8,676 nt of DNA from a bacterium (GCA_030596585.1 JAUVJM010000054.1:1-8676), one strand, 5' to 3'; shown: positions 1 to 7,035, counted from the first letter of the stretch. Translations and numbers: made by a program. The notes: a model not told the origin generated them from the letters alone.

Positions 1-57
1 AGACAGAAAATTCTGTGTTTCAGGCGCTTTTCAGTGTGCAATATCCCTGGAAAGCAT

Positions 58-78
58 TAACAACGGGACTGGCCCGCT
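58..78 (-). terminator. Weak terminator-like hairpin after the oxidoreductase gene
   Basis: On the minus strand AGCGGG pairs with CCCGTT around CCAGT (62-78, one G-T pair), followed by a short TGTT-type run. It lies about 30 bp after the TAG stop at 106-108. The T-tract is poor. Two CTGTAGG direct repeats (83-89 and 98-104) sit between the stop and the hairpin. Confidence 0.3.
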
Positions 79-105
79 CCGACCTACAGTCTAAATGCCT
101 ACAGC

Positions 106-1275
106 CTATCCACCTGAGTAGTTACGATAGCTTTTCGAAGCCCGCGGGTCTGTGATCCTTTTGACATTCACAACCTCCTTTGGCTTCGACGTCTTTTTCA
201 TCTCCTCGATAAAACCGTCATATTCTGTTCGGTCAACGGGAATCTCAACACACTTTCCTTTCCTGCCGGATAGAATCAGCGCATTTATGAACTCAACCGA
301 TCTCAACCCATCCTCTCCCGGAGCTACGAGCAGCTCGCCGTGCAGAATAGCACGGGCGAAATTTTCTATGATTACGGAATGACCGGCTGCAACATCCGAT
401 GGCAGTTCAACATCTTCCTCTTTTACCTCAGGCACCGCCCACATATCCTCCGAACTAACCGAAAACTCAGAAACAGGCTGGGAGAACCTGTAAAGTTTTA
501 GCTCCTCCCCTTTCAGTACCAGCTTCCCTTTATCCCCGGCTAATTCCAGATGCAGTCCTCCACATCCCTCGCATGTACTCGTATAATAATAACCCCATGC
601 GCCGTTCCCATATTCCAGAAATGCAGATGCTTCGTCTTCAACTTCGATTTTGTGAAGTTTCGTTCTTGTCTTTGCCTCAACCCTCACGGGAAGTCCTCCC
701 AAACGCATAAAGATATCTATTCCGTGCGGAGCCTGATTTATCAAGACTCCTCCTCCCTCCCCCAGCCACGTAGCACGCCAGATACCGCTATCATAGTATG
801 CCTGAGGACGAAAATCGGGATTTACGAGAAGGGTTCGCTGAATCTCACCCAAAATTCCACTCTTGACAATTTCTATCGCTTTCCTGATAGCGGGCTCGGT
901 TCTTCTCTGGTACATGACCGCAAACACTTTCTTGTTTCTTTTAGCCGCATCTATCATCTCATCAGCACCGGAAACCGTCACAGCAAGCGGTTTCTCCGAA
1001 AGAACATGAAGTCCATTCTCAAAAGCAAAAACGGAAACCTCAGGGTGAATCCAGTGGGGAGTTGCAACGATTACCGCATCGCAGAGTCCGCTCTTTATTA
1101 ATTCCCTATAATCCGTGAAATATCCGACACCAAACTCTTCCCCTTTCTCTTTTGCGACTGCTTTCTCCGTATCAGAAACGCAGGTCAGTTCAGTGTCTGC
1201 CAGAGATTTCACAGCTTTGGAATGGCTATATCCCATTCCACCCACTCCAATCACTCCGATTCTTACTTTGTCCAT
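106..1275 (-). CDS. Gfo/Idh/MocA-family NAD(P)-dependent oxidoreductase
   Basis: This 389-residue protein is a complete Gfo/Idh/MocA-type dehydrogenase, a cytosolic family that oxidises or reduces hydroxyl groups of sugars, inositols and related polyols with NAD(P). Seen in the sequence: an N-terminal Rossmann fold starting with the glycine-rich GVGGMG (about residues 10-15), the family motif EKP at 94-96 whose lysine is part of the catalytic set, and GGGVLINQAPHGID (174-187), where His184 fits the usual catalytic histidine. The rest matches the alpha/beta C-terminal domain in length. There is no signal peptide or membrane segment. The start ATG at 1275 is preceded by AAGGGGAG (1280-1287), a good ribosome binding site. 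It lies 62 bp downstream of the valyl-tRNA synthetase gene on the same strand, so read-through is possible, but nothing links the two functionally. The substrate is unknown: the family is too broad to assign one from motifs. The stop is TAG. Confidence 0.93.
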   Translation of the reverse strand: MDKVRIGVIGVGGMGYSHSKAVKSLADTELTCVSDTEKAVAKEKGEEFGVGYFTDYRELIKSGLCDAVIVATPHWIHPEVSVFAFENGLHVLSEKPLAVTVSGADEMIDAAKRNKKVFAVMYQRRTEPAIRKAIEIVKSGILGEIQRTLLVNPDFRPQAYYDSGIWRATWLGEGGGVLINQAPHGIDIFMRLGGLPVRVEAKTRTKLHKIEVEDEASAFLEYGNGAWGYYYTSTCEGCGGLHLELAGDKGKLVLKGEELKLYRFSQPVSEFSVSSEDMWAVPEVKEEDVELPSDVAAGHSVIIENFARAILHGELLVAPGEDGLRSVEFINALILSGRKGKCVEIPVDRTEYDGFIEEMKKTSKPKEVVNVKRITDPRASKSYRNYSGG

Positions 1276-1279
1276 TTTT

Positions 1280-1287
1280 CTCCCCTT
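1280..1287 (-). promoter_or_regulatory. Ribosome binding site of the oxidoreductase gene
   Basis: AAGGGGAG four bases before the ATG at 1275. It supports that start and directly abuts the heptamer array. Confidence 0.7.
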
Positions 1288-1315
1288 GAATCGTTGCTCG
1301 TTGTTCGCCGCTCGT
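1288..1315. repeat. Degenerate heptamer array (ACGAGCR-type) in the valS-oxidoreductase spacer
   Basis: On the minus strand four consecutive 7-mers read ACGAGCG, GCGAACA, ACGAGCA, ACGATTC. The array ends immediately before the AAGGGGAG ribosome binding site of the oxidoreductase gene. It resembles the short tandem heptanucleotide repeats known from spacers of some bacteria. It has the same length (28 bp, four units) as the array ahead of lysC but a different unit. Confidence 0.7.
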
Positions 1316-1337
1316 ATCTCACAAACCTTTTTTGTCT

Positions 1338-4040
1338 TTACGAGATACGGTCTTTCTGATTTAGGCTGGCAAGATGGCTCATCAGCCTCTCGCGTCTTTC
1401 TTCAAATTCCTTCTTCTTCAACTTCTCCTTCTCGATTATGCCCCCAGGTGCCTTCTCAATAAACTGAGAATTCGACAGTCTGCCTTCACAAAGCTTGATT
1501 CCCGTCTCAATCTTTTCAAGCTCCCTCCTGAGCCTCTCGTTTTCACTCTTTACATCCACCTCATCCGCAATCATATAAATGCACGTTCCCGAACCACTCA
1601 CCCCGGACAGACTCTTCTCGGGAACCTCTGCATTCGTATCAATCCGGAGTTCACTTGCCCCAAGCAAAAGCTCCACGCCCGATATCCCATCATTCAAAAC
1701 ACACCCCTCTTCTTCGTTAACCGGTTTTATGATAAACCTCATCTTCTGTCCCGGCGGGATGCCCTTCTCTGTCCGAAGCTGACGGCCCGTGCGGATAACA
1801 TCATATTTACGTTCCGCCAGTCGCACCGCTTCCGCATCCATAAGCTCCTCACAAACCCGGGGCCAGGCACTCACCATTATGCTCTTTGCTCTTTGACCGC
1901 TCCCGGGAGTGGGTCCGTCCGCCGATTCGGACACACTTGTGTGGTCAGAAAGAAGCCGCCACAGTTCCTCAGTAATAAAGGGCATGAATGGGTGCAGTAA
2001 CCTGAGAAGCCTCTCCCATACCAACAGGAGCACCTGCCTTGCGGAATCCTTCTCAGCATCCTGGCGAAGTCTCGGTTTTACAAGCTCCAGGTACCAGTCG
2101 CAGAACTTGTGCCACGTGAAATCGTAGAGCACCTGCGCTGCATCAGCAAATCTGTAATTCGTGAGATTCTTGTCAACTTCCTCTATCAGTCTCTGGAGTT
2201 CCGTCAGTATCCACCTGTCATCAAGAGCCAATTCATCCGTGAAACCAGACATTTCCGCATCTGCAGAACCATTCTCATCCATATTCATAAGGATGAACCG
2301 CCCCGCATTCCACAGCTTGTTTGCAAAATTCCTCATCCCCTCGAGTTTCTCATTCCCAAGATAGATATCCTGCCCGCCAAGAGTGGTCAAAAGCGTCATT
2401 CTCAAAGCATCGGTTCCATAGGACCCGATTATTTCTCTGGGGTCTATGACATTTCCCAGCGACTTGCTCATTTTCTTTCCTTTTGAATCACGAACGATCC
2501 CGTGGATGTAGACATCGGGAAACGGATTATGTCCCACAAGTTTGATGCCCGTCATAATCATACGCGCCACCCACAGACATATAATCTCATAACCCGTAAC
2601 CAGGACCGAGGTCGGATAGAAGTAGTCCAGTTCCTCTGTACGTTCGGGCCAGCCCAGCCCGGCAAACGGCCACAGAGCAGAGCTGAACCACGTATCCAGG
2701 ACATCCTCATCCTGCTTCAGGTTCGAGGAACTGCATTTCCCACACTTCTCAGGTGCAGTCCGCCCCACGGTAACAGCCTGGCAGTCCCCGCAGTACCAAA
2801 CAGGAATCCTGTGTCCCCACCAGATCTGGCGGGAGATGCACCAGTCATCTATGTTTTTCATCCAGTCAAGGTATACTCCTGTCCACCGCCGCGGAACAAA
2901 CTTGACCTTTCCATCCTCAACAGCCTTTATTGCAGGACTCGCCAACTCCTTCATCTTGACAAACCACTGGAGAGAAACAAGAGGTTCAACTGCGGAATTA
3001 CAGCGGTAGCAATGTCCGACTGAATGTGTGTGTTTCTCGGTCTTCAACAAATACCCGTTTTCTTTCAACTCTGCGAGCACGTTCAGCCTGCAGTCATAAC
3101 GATCCTGCCCTTCGAACCTTCCGGCATCCTCCGTCATTTTCCCGTCCGGACCGATGACCGTTATCTCCGCCAGTTCGTGGGCACGCCCTATCTCGAAATC
3201 ATCGGGGTCATGAGCAGGCGTAACCTTGACCGCTCCGGTACCAAAAGAAGGATCAACCCTTTCATCAGCTACGATTTCAATCTCTCTGCCGACAAGAGGA
3301 AGTATCACAGTTTTCCCTATGAATTCCCTGTATCTCTCATCATCGGGATGAACGGCTACGGCAGTATCCCCGAGCATGGTTTCGGGTCTTGTTGTGGCAA
3401 CGATTATCTCACTACCCTGCTTGAGCGGGTACTTTACGTAATAGAATCTCCCTTCTACCTCTTCATGTTCTACCTCAATATCCGAAAGTGCAGTACGACA
3501 GCGGGGACACCAGTTTATGATTCTGTTTCCGCGGTAAATAAGCCCGTCCTCATACAGGCGCACAAATGCTTCGCGAACCGCAAGCGAATATTTCTCATCC
3601 ATTGTGAACCTCAATCTCCCCCAGTCACAGGATGAGCCCAGAAGCCGCAACTGCTGAACTATCTCGTCTCCGTATTCTTCCTTCCACCTCCAGACTCTTT
3701 TCACAAACTCTTCCCTTCCCAGCCCATCTCTCGTTTTCCCTTCCCTGGACAGCCCTTTCTCCACAACATTCTGTGTGGCAATCCCGGCATGATCCACCCC
3801 GGGCATCCAGAGAGCGCTGTATCCGCGCATCCTCTTCCAGCGAATCAGGCAATCCTGAATCGCATTATTGAGCGCATGCCCCATATGGAGAGAACCGGTA
3901 ATGTTCGGAGGAGGAATTACAATGCAGAACGGTTTCCTGTCACTTCCGGGAGCCTGAGGCTGAAAAAAGCCCTCATCCTCCCAGAACTTATATAATCTTC
4001 CTTCTACTTCGGGGTTATATCTGGGTGGAATATCAATCAT
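1338..4040 (-). CDS. valS: Valyl-tRNA synthetase
   Basis: This class I aminoacyl-tRNA synthetase of 900 residues charges tRNA-Val with valine and edits mischarged threonine. Visible landmarks: PPPNITGSLHMGH with the HIGH-type signature HMGH at 52-55; the CP1 editing domain with TTRPETMLGDTAVAVHP (216-232) and GTGAVKVTPAHDPDDFEIG (267-285); DWCISRQIWWGHRIPVW (399-415); KMSKS at 523-527. Cys pairs at 178/181, 344/347, 417/420 and 433/436 look like zinc-binding knuckles. The anticodon-binding domain follows (about 605-740), and the C-terminus (about 828-895) is the charged coiled-coil arm typical of ValRS. Length is normal. The start ATG has AGGAAGG ten bases upstream (4051-4057). One oddity is a 20-residue Ser/Gly/Pro-rich stretch at about 701-720 encoded by palindrome-rich DNA. 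It is separated from the citramalate synthase gene by 135 bp with a palindromic repeat, so it is probably a separate transcription unit. Confidence 0.98.
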   Translation of the reverse strand: MIDIPPRYNPEVEGRLYKFWEDEGFFQPQAPGSDRKPFCIVIPPPNITGSLHMGHALNNAIQDCLIRWKRMRGYSALWMPGVDHAGIATQNVVEKGLSREGKTRDGLGREEFVKRVWRWKEEYGDEIVQQLRLLGSSCDWGRLRFTMDEKYSLAVREAFVRLYEDGLIYRGNRIINWCPRCRTALSDIEVEHEEVEGRFYYVKYPLKQGSEIIVATTRPETMLGDTAVAVHPDDERYREFIGKTVILPLVGREIEIVADERVDPSFGTGAVKVTPAHDPDDFEIGRAHELAEITVIGPDGKMTEDAGRFEGQDRYDCRLNVLAELKENGYLLKTEKHTHSVGHCYRCNSAVEPLVSLQWFVKMKELASPAIKAVEDGKVKFVPRRWTGVYLDWMKNIDDWCISRQIWWGHRIPVWYCGDCQAVTVGRTAPEKCGKCSSSNLKQDEDVLDTWFSSALWPFAGLGWPERTEELDYFYPTSVLVTGYEIICLWVARMIMTGIKLVGHNPFPDVYIHGIVRDSKGKKMSKSLGNVIDPREIIGSYGTDALRMTLLTTLGGQDIYLGNEKLEGMRNFANKLWNAGRFILMNMDENGSADAEMSGFTDELALDDRWILTELQRLIEEVDKNLTNYRFADAAQVLYDFTWHKFCDWYLELVKPRLRQDAEKDSARQVLLLVWERLLRLLHPFMPFITEELWRLLSDHTSVSESADGPTPGSGQRAKSIMVSAWPRVCEELMDAEAVRLAERKYDVIRTGRQLRTEKGIPPGQKMRFIIKPVNEEEGCVLNDGISGVELLLGASELRIDTNAEVPEKSLSGVSGSGTCIYMIADEVDVKSENERLRRELEKIETGIKLCEGRLSNSQFIEKAPGGIIEKEKLKKKEFEERRERLMSHLASLNQKDRIS
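1881..1943. repeat. Palindrome-rich in-frame insertion within valS
   Basis: This segment encodes the Ser/Gly/Pro-rich stretch at about residues 700-720 of ValRS. It contains a tandem heptamer GCTCTTT x2 (1881-1894), the perfect palindrome CTCCCGGGAG (1900-1909), GTCCG...CGGAC (1917-1932) and CACAC-TT-GTGTG (1932-1943). It lies between EELWRLLSDH and SIMVSAWP, segments that as I recall are much closer together in most ValRS proteins. Confidence 0.45.
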
Positions 4041-4050
4041 CTAAACCAGC

Positions 4051-4057
4051 CCTTCCT
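4051..4057 (-). promoter_or_regulatory. Ribosome binding site of valS
   Basis: AGGAAGG ten bases before ATG 4040. It supports the start MIDIPPRYNP, which matches the usual ValRS N-terminus. Confidence 0.55.
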
Positions 4058-4080
4058 AGTGCTCTGTGACATAAATTCCT

Positions 4081-4153
4081 GTCATTGCCCGGCTTGACCG
4101 GGCAATCCAGAATCCATAGACACAGTCTGGATTCCCGCCTTCGCGGGAATGAC
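4081..4153. repeat. Three-stem palindromic intergenic repeat (REP/MITE-like)
   Basis: The 73-bp unit starts GTCATT (4081-4086) and ends AATGAC (4148-4153). It contains three hairpins. ATTGCCCGG pairs with CCGGGCAAT around CTTGA (4084-4106). AATCCAGA (4104-4111) pairs with TCTGGATT (4126-4133) around 14 bases. ATTCCCGC pairs with GCGGGAAT around CTTC (4131-4150). Arms overlap, so alternative folds compete. The ATTCCCGC...GCGGGAAT core is a type of dispersed repeat I recognise from many Gram-negative genomes. It lies between cimA and valS and could stabilise the 3' end of the cimA transcript. No T-tract follows on the minus strand, so it is not a classical terminator. Confidence 0.8.
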
Positions 4154-4175
4154 GGACTAAAATCAAGTTGCATCC

Positions 4176-5741
4176 CTATTTTCGGTCTTTCATTAATTTA
4201 TATTCAACACTGTCAACAAGCGCCCGCCAGCTTGCAACAATGATATTCTCCGACACTCCCACCGTCCGCCAGTCATCCGTGCGGTCACGCGATTCTACCA
4301 GTACCCTTACCTTTGCCGCCGTTCCGGCAGAAGCATCCAGCACCCTTACCTTGAAGTCTGTAAGCCGCATCTCACGCAGATTTGGATAGAACCGCTCGAG
4401 AGCTTTCCTCAAAGCGCCGTCAAGCGCATTCACAGGACCGTCACCCTCAGCCGCCGTGTGCTCCACTACTCCCTTGACCTTCACCTTTATCGTCGCTTCG
4501 GAAACGACCCTGTTATCATCTCTCCTCTCGACACTGACGCGGAACCCCTGTAATTCAAAAAAACTCCGGTGAACTCCGAGAACCCTCTTCATCAAAAGCT
4601 GAAGCGAAGCGTCAGCCGCTTCGAAGTGATACCCCTGATGCTCAAGCTCCTTAACCCTGTCAACAATCTTCTTCGCCGCCTCAGGGTCTCCGGCAGCATC
4701 AAACCCGTACTCTGCTGCTTTCGAAACAACGTTCCCACGCCCGGATAATTCCGAAACCAGTATACGACGCTCATTCCCGATGAGTCCCGGCTCCATATGT
4801 TCAAAACTTTTAGGGTTTTTCCTAACCGCATCTACGTGCATTCCTCCCTTGTGCGCAAAAGCGCTGTCCCCCACAAAAGGCTGCTCGTTCCGCGGCACCA
4901 CGTTCGCAAGTTCACTCACGTAACGCGACACTTCCACGAGCTTCTTCGACCGTTTATCCGTGATGCAGTCAATATTTAGCTTCCACTTCAAAATTGGAAT
5001 AATCGAACACAAATCCGCATTCCCGCAGCGCTCTCCGTATCCGTTGATCGTTCCCTGAACCTGCCGAGCACCGCCCAGAACCGCCGCTACCGAATTGGCA
5101 GCCGCCATACCCGAATCGTTGTGAGTGTGTATGCCGAGAGGCAAGCTGACATTCCTGCCTACCTCTTCGACCACTTCCCTTACGAAGTGGGGAAGATTCC
5201 CGCCGTTCGTGTCGCAGAGGACTATCCAGTCAGCACCTGCTTCCTCAGCCGCTTTCACGGTCTTCAGGGCATAGTCAGGATTGTCCCGGTAACCGTCAAA
5301 GAAGTGTTCCGCATCATAGATAACCTCCTTCTTCCTAAACTTCAAATACTCGACAGTGCTTGCTATAATGTCAAGGTTATCTTTGAGTGAAACCCTCAAC
5401 ACGTCTTTCACATGAAGAATCCAACTCTTGCCGAAAATGGTAATCACATCGGTATGCGCAGACAAGAGTGCCTTGAGTCCCGGGTCTGTCCTAACTGTCT
5501 TATTCTTTCTTCTGGTGCTCCCAAATGCGCAAACCCTGGCATTCCTGAGTTCGAGCTTCCTCACGGCACGAAAAAACTCAATATCTTTCGGATTGGAACC
5601 GGGATTCCCTCCTTCAATGAAATGAATCCCGATCTCGTCAAGTTTCCGGGTTATGGCAAGCTTATCCTTGGCTGACAGGGAGACCCCCTCGCCCTGAATC
5701 CCGTCGCGAAGCGTGGTATCGTAAAGCACAACCTTTTTCAT
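4176..5741 (-). CDS. cimA: (R)-citramalate synthase
   Basis: This 521-residue enzyme belongs to the isopropylmalate/homocitrate synthase superfamily and fits the citramalate synthase branch, which condenses pyruvate and acetyl-CoA to (R)-citramalate. That is the first step of the threonine-independent route to 2-oxobutyrate and isoleucine. Seen here: the TIM-barrel opening YDTTLRDGIQGEG (7-19) with the catalytic Arg and metal-binding Asp; IHTHNDSG (204-211) with the metal-binding histidines; GYGERCGNADL (234-244); the linker region FAHKGGMHVDAV (295-306); and a C-terminal LeuA-type dimer/regulatory domain from about 390 to 515, where isoleucine would be expected to act as inhibitor. The branch call rests on the GIQGEG and GGNPGSNP motifs and on overall resemblance to the 500-530 residue citramalate synthases. 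2-isopropylmalate synthase is the main alternative. The start ATG overlaps the aspartokinase stop in an ATGA, so translation is probably coupled. The upstream purine run (GAGG at 5753-5756) serves as ribosome binding site. The stop is TAG. Confidence 0.93.
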   Translation of the reverse strand: MKKVVLYDTTLRDGIQGEGVSLSAKDKLAITRKLDEIGIHFIEGGNPGSNPKDIEFFRAVRKLELRNARVCAFGSTRRKNKTVRTDPGLKALLSAHTDVITIFGKSWILHVKDVLRVSLKDNLDIIASTVEYLKFRKKEVIYDAEHFFDGYRDNPDYALKTVKAAEEAGADWIVLCDTNGGNLPHFVREVVEEVGRNVSLPLGIHTHNDSGMAAANSVAAVLGGARQVQGTINGYGERCGNADLCSIIPILKWKLNIDCITDKRSKKLVEVSRYVSELANVVPRNEQPFVGDSAFAHKGGMHVDAVRKNPKSFEHMEPGLIGNERRILVSELSGRGNVVSKAAEYGFDAAGDPEAAKKIVDRVKELEHQGYHFEAADASLQLLMKRVLGVHRSFFELQGFRVSVERRDDNRVVSEATIKVKVKGVVEHTAAEGDGPVNALDGALRKALERFYPNLREMRLTDFKVRVLDASAGTAAKVRVLVESRDRTDDWRTVGVSENIIVASWRALVDSVEYKLMKDRK

Positions 5742-6250
5742 TTTTTCTCTTTCCTCTTTCTCCTTGCTCTCATCTGTTTGCCGAGTCCGAACCTGGAATG
5801 CAGTGCTCTTACAGCCTTATCAGCCAGCTTGCTCTCGACAACACAGGATATCTTGATTTCCGAAGTGCTTATCATCCCAATATTGATACTCTCCTCAGCA
5901 AGTGCCGCAAACATCCTCGCCGCTATTCCCGAATGACTGCGCATGCCAAGACCTACCACTGACACTTTGGCGACTTTATCATCCGAGTTTACTCCCTCTG
6001 CACCGATTTCAGTGGAAACCTTCTCCACAACCGCCAGAGCTCTCTTGAGATCATCCCCCACGACAGTAAATGATATATCGGATTTCCCTCCGTCTCCGAC
6101 ACTCTGCACAATCATGTCAATGTTTATGTCCTCACCCGCTATGCGCTTGAAAATGCGAGCTGCAATACCAGGACGGTCCGGGACACCGTGCAAAGTAACT
6201 TTTGCCTGATTCTTGTTTGCAGTTACCCCCCGAACGACAACTTTCTCCAT
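5738..6250 (-). CDS. Predicted aspartokinase regulatory (beta) subunit from an internal start
   Basis: An in-frame ATG (Met247 of the full protein) would give a 170-residue polypeptide made only of the two ACT domains and the basic tail. It begins MEKVVVRGVTANKNQAKVTL, the same place where the alpha2beta2 aspartokinases of Bacillus subtilis and Corynebacterium glutamicum start their beta subunit. GGGAGGAGG sits exactly eight bases upstream (6259-6267), an almost ideal Shine-Dalgarno and far better placed than that of the full-length start. Seen: the motif, spacing and domain boundary. Known: beta subunits arise this way in several bacteria. Inferred: that this gene does so too. The GGGAGGAGG also encodes Arg-Glu-Glu, so chance cannot be excluded. 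Confidence 0.5.
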   Translation of the reverse strand: MEKVVVRGVTANKNQAKVTLHGVPDRPGIAARIFKRIAGEDINIDMIVQSVGDGGKSDISFTVVGDDLKRALAVVEKVSTEIGAEGVNSDDKVAKVSVVGLGMRSHSGIAARMFAALAEESINIGMISTSEIKISCVVESKLADKAVRALHSRFGLGKQMRARRKRKEKK

Positions 6251-6988
6251 TGACTTTGCCTCCTCCCTGATCAGCGTCCCTGTCCCACGGGAAAAACTTG
6301 ACCTGACATGAACTGGAACATCGAACCTTTTCGCGTATTCTACGGCACGCCCGTGCATAACCTGGGCACCAAGACTCGCCATCTCCAGCATCTCGTCATA
6401 AGTAATTACCGGCAGCTTGCGAGCATCGCGGACAACCCTCGGATCTGCAGTGTACACTCCGTCAACATCGGTATAGATTTCAACCACTTCTGCCTTGAAG
6501 GCTGCGCCCAGCGCAATTGCGGTGAGGTCTGAAGCGCCCCTGCCGAGAGTTGTAATCTGGGCATCGTGAGTTATCCCTTGAAATCCGGCAACGATGGCAA
6601 TCCTGCCCAGGGACAGCTCGCTCTTGATTCTCACCGGTTCTATTTTCACAATCTTCGCCCGCGTGTGAGCGCTGTCGGTAACAATTCCTACCTGAGCACC
6701 CGTGAAAGATATTGCCTCATACCCCAGCGAATGAATCGCCATTGCGAGAAGAGCCACGGATACCTGCTCGCCTGTAGAAGTGAGAACGTCCATTTCCCGC
6801 TCCGAGGGTGAATCAGTAATCTGAAACGCAAGTTTTTTCAACCGGTCGGTAGTATCGCCCATGGCAGAGACCACCACAACCGTATCATAGCCTGCCTTTC
6901 TCACTTCGACGGCGCGTTTTGCAACAGCTTTTATCCTATCAGGATTCGCGACCGAGGTTCCTCCGTATTTCTGAACTATCACAGCCAT
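5738..6988 (-). CDS. lysC: Aspartate kinase (aspartokinase, ACT-regulated)
   Basis: The enzyme phosphorylates aspartate, the committed step to lysine, threonine, methionine and diaminopimelate. From ATG 6988 it has 416 residues. It opens with VQKYGGTSV (5-13), the conserved kinase motif, followed by TSTGEQ (70-75), the LGRGASDLTA segment (148-157) and TDVDGVYTADPR (173-184). Two ACT domains follow: the first contains VTLHGVPDRPGIAARIF (264-280) and the second VSVVGLGMRSHSGIAARMF (342-360), with ISTSEIKISCVV after it. This layout is that of lysine- and/or threonine-inhibited aspartokinases. I chose ATG 6988 because homologues begin right before VQKYGG. A TTG at 7039, overlapping the previous stop as TTGA, would add 17 residues rich in Cys, Gly and Trp that look like translated spacer. 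ATG 6988 has no close ribosome binding site; AAAAGGAGG is 34 bases away. The strongly basic tail (RARRKRKEKK) doubles as the purine-rich ribosome binding site of the next gene. Confidence 0.96.
   Translation of the reverse strand: MAVIVQKYGGTSVANPDRIKAVAKRAVEVRKAGYDTVVVVSAMGDTTDRLKKLAFQITDSPSEREMDVLTSTGEQVSVALLAMAIHSLGYEAISFTGAQVGIVTDSAHTRAKIVKIEPVRIKSELSLGRIAIVAGFQGITHDAQITTLGRGASDLTAIALGAAFKAEVVEIYTDVDGVYTADPRVVRDARKLPVITYDEMLEMASLGAQVMHGRAVEYAKRFDVPVHVRSSFSRGTGTLIREEAKSMEKVVVRGVTANKNQAKVTLHGVPDRPGIAARIFKRIAGEDINIDMIVQSVGDGGKSDISFTVVGDDLKRALAVVEKVSTEIGAEGVNSDDKVAKVSVVGLGMRSHSGIAARMFAALAEESINIGMISTSEIKISCVVESKLADKAVRALHSRFGLGKQMRARRKRKEKK
6248..6267 (-). promoter_or_regulatory. Internal Shine-Dalgarno and start codon within lysC
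   Basis: GGGAGGAGG (6259-6267), an eight-base spacer and ATG (6248-6250), in frame with aspartokinase and located at the kinase/ACT boundary. It is the strongest ribosome binding site in the window. Confidence 0.55.
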
Positions 6989-6995
6989 GTTAAAA

Positions 6996-7023
6996 CAGCA
7001 ACCAGTGGTCAGTGACCAGCAGC
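6996..7023. repeat. Degenerate heptamer array (four CAGYRRY units) ahead of lysC
   Basis: On the plus strand four consecutive 7-mers read cagcaac, cagtggt, cagtgac, cagcagc. The two central units form a near palindrome (GGTCA-C-TGACC on the other strand). The array fills almost all the space between the AAAAGGAGG at 7023-7031 and the ATG at 6988. Confidence 0.7.
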
Positions 7024-7031
7024 CTCCTTTT
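7023..7031 (-). promoter_or_regulatory. Displaced Shine-Dalgarno upstream of lysC
   Basis: AAAAGGAGG is a near-consensus ribosome binding site but lies 34 bases before the preferred aspartokinase ATG. A CTG at 7010-7012 in the same frame is ten bases away and would be the start at normal spacing, adding eight residues. Either the intervening heptamers fold and shorten the gap, or translation is coupled to the preceding gene, or the start is non-ATG. Confidence 0.5.
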
Positions 7032-7035
7032 GCTA

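Noticed and set aside
1..105. Gene or mobile-element end at the left edge
   Set aside because: No convincing open frame. There are only a small ACAGAA/TTCTGT inverted repeat at 4-17, two CTGTAGG repeats and a weak hairpin.
550..1101. 183-codon plus-strand open frame opposite the oxidoreductase gene
   Set aside because: It is antisense to the conserved Rossmann and EKP region, with composition unlike a protein and no ribosome binding site; a shadow frame.
1374..2000. 208-codon plus-strand open frame opposite the 3' part of valS
   Set aside because: Antisense to the anticodon-binding and coiled-coil region of ValRS; no family resemblance.
3024..3635. 203-codon plus-strand open frame opposite valS
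   Set aside because: It lies entirely antisense to well-conserved ValRS editing and catalytic sequence and shows no recognisable motif; it is a shadow frame.
4081..4153. Rho-independent terminator of the amino-acid operon
   Set aside because: Strong hairpins are present but no T-tract follows any of them on the minus strand, so I record it as a palindromic repeat only.
4041..4175. T-box or other riboswitch leader ahead of valS
   Set aside because: The 135-bp spacer is occupied by a dispersed-type palindromic repeat. I see no T-box core sequence, specifier loop or antiterminator/terminator pair.
6996..7023. CRISPR or operator interpretation of the heptamer array
   Set aside because: Units are only 7 bp, degenerate and without spacers. 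An operator reading (GGTCA-C-TGACC) is possible but is explained by two adjacent repeat units.
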